Origin: Clostridia bacterium
GTDB taxonomy: Bacteria; Bacillota; Clostridia; Christensenellales; Aristaeellaceae
Reading direction: 5' to 3'
Assembly (NCBI GenBank): GCA_017551645.1
Contig: JAFZLE010000213.1
Location: 1-5,884, forward strand
DNA length: 5,884 nt
Below are positions 5,831-5,884 of the stretch, in pieces (within the stretch, counting starts at the first letter, position 1; each line of letters opens with the position of its first letter). A program made the position numbers and the translations under genes. The notes beneath the pieces are model-generated. The model was not told the origin of the DNA, ran no database searches, and saw only the letters and a program-made list of their open reading frames with translations.

Positions 5831-5884
5831 ATGAAGAAATTCATGACCTACCTGCTTTTGGCCGCCATGCTGCTGTGCTCCGTG
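5831..5884 (+). CDS. Start of an exported protein (3' end outside the window)
   Basis: Only 18 codons are visible. They start with ATG, 10 nt after AGGAGG (5815-5820), and encode MKKFMTYLLLAAMLLCSV: a basic N-terminus followed by a hydrophobic stretch, as in a signal peptide. Cys16 is preceded by MLL, a poor lipobox, so a lipoprotein cleavage site, if any, may come later. The strong promoter, leader hairpin and sugar-uptake context make an ABC substrate-binding protein a reasonable guess, but nothing in the visible residues proves it. Confidence 0.75.
   Translation, partial: MKKFMTYLLLAAMLLCSV

Overview
The window reads left to right on the + strand throughout. It holds the 3' end of a sugar or nucleoside ABC importer operon, then a separately transcribed cytoplasmic glycoside hydrolase gene, then the promoter, leader and first 18 codons of an exported protein. 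Coding DNA is GC-rich while the two promoter regions are AT-rich. Every gene has a strong Shine-Dalgarno sequence (AGGAGG or close), and isoleucine ATA codons are common despite the high GC. This fits a GC-rich Clostridia-type Bacillota, for example a gut or rumen lineage. That is an inference from style only; no taxonomic marker is present.

Region 1 (1-4670) is a three-gene operon with 8-base overlaps at both junctions. It encodes a tandem-domain ATPase (its 5' end is outside the window), then two different BPD_transp_2-type permeases. One fused ATPase plus two non-identical permeases is the layout of YtfR/YtfT/YjfF (galactofuranose), FruK/FruF/FruG (fructose) and NupO/NupP/NupQ (nucleoside) importers. 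The substrate-binding protein is not here and is probably encoded upstream. The most striking object is the first permease. It is about twice the usual length because some 345 residues of charged, Ala/Glu/Lys-rich, probably helical sequence sit between its first and second membrane segments. This insert is predicted to lie outside the membrane and contains at least three diverged copies of a helical motif.

Region 2 (4671-5687) begins with a strong intrinsic terminator closing the operon. A promoter with a LacI/CcpA-like palindrome over its -35 follows, then a GH43-family five-bladed propeller enzyme without a signal peptide. It keeps the first two catalytic aspartates but has Asp where the usual general-acid Glu is expected. 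A cytoplasmic GH43 beside a two-permease importer suggests uptake and intracellular trimming of short arabinofuranosyl or xylosyl compounds.

Region 3 (5688-5884) is an AT-rich spacer with a consensus -35 and an extended -10, followed by an 8-bp GC-rich hairpin near the predicted mRNA 5' end and a strong RBS. The gene that starts there has a signal-peptide-like N-terminus and runs off the window. It may be a binding protein of a neighbouring uptake system, but its identity cannot be read here.
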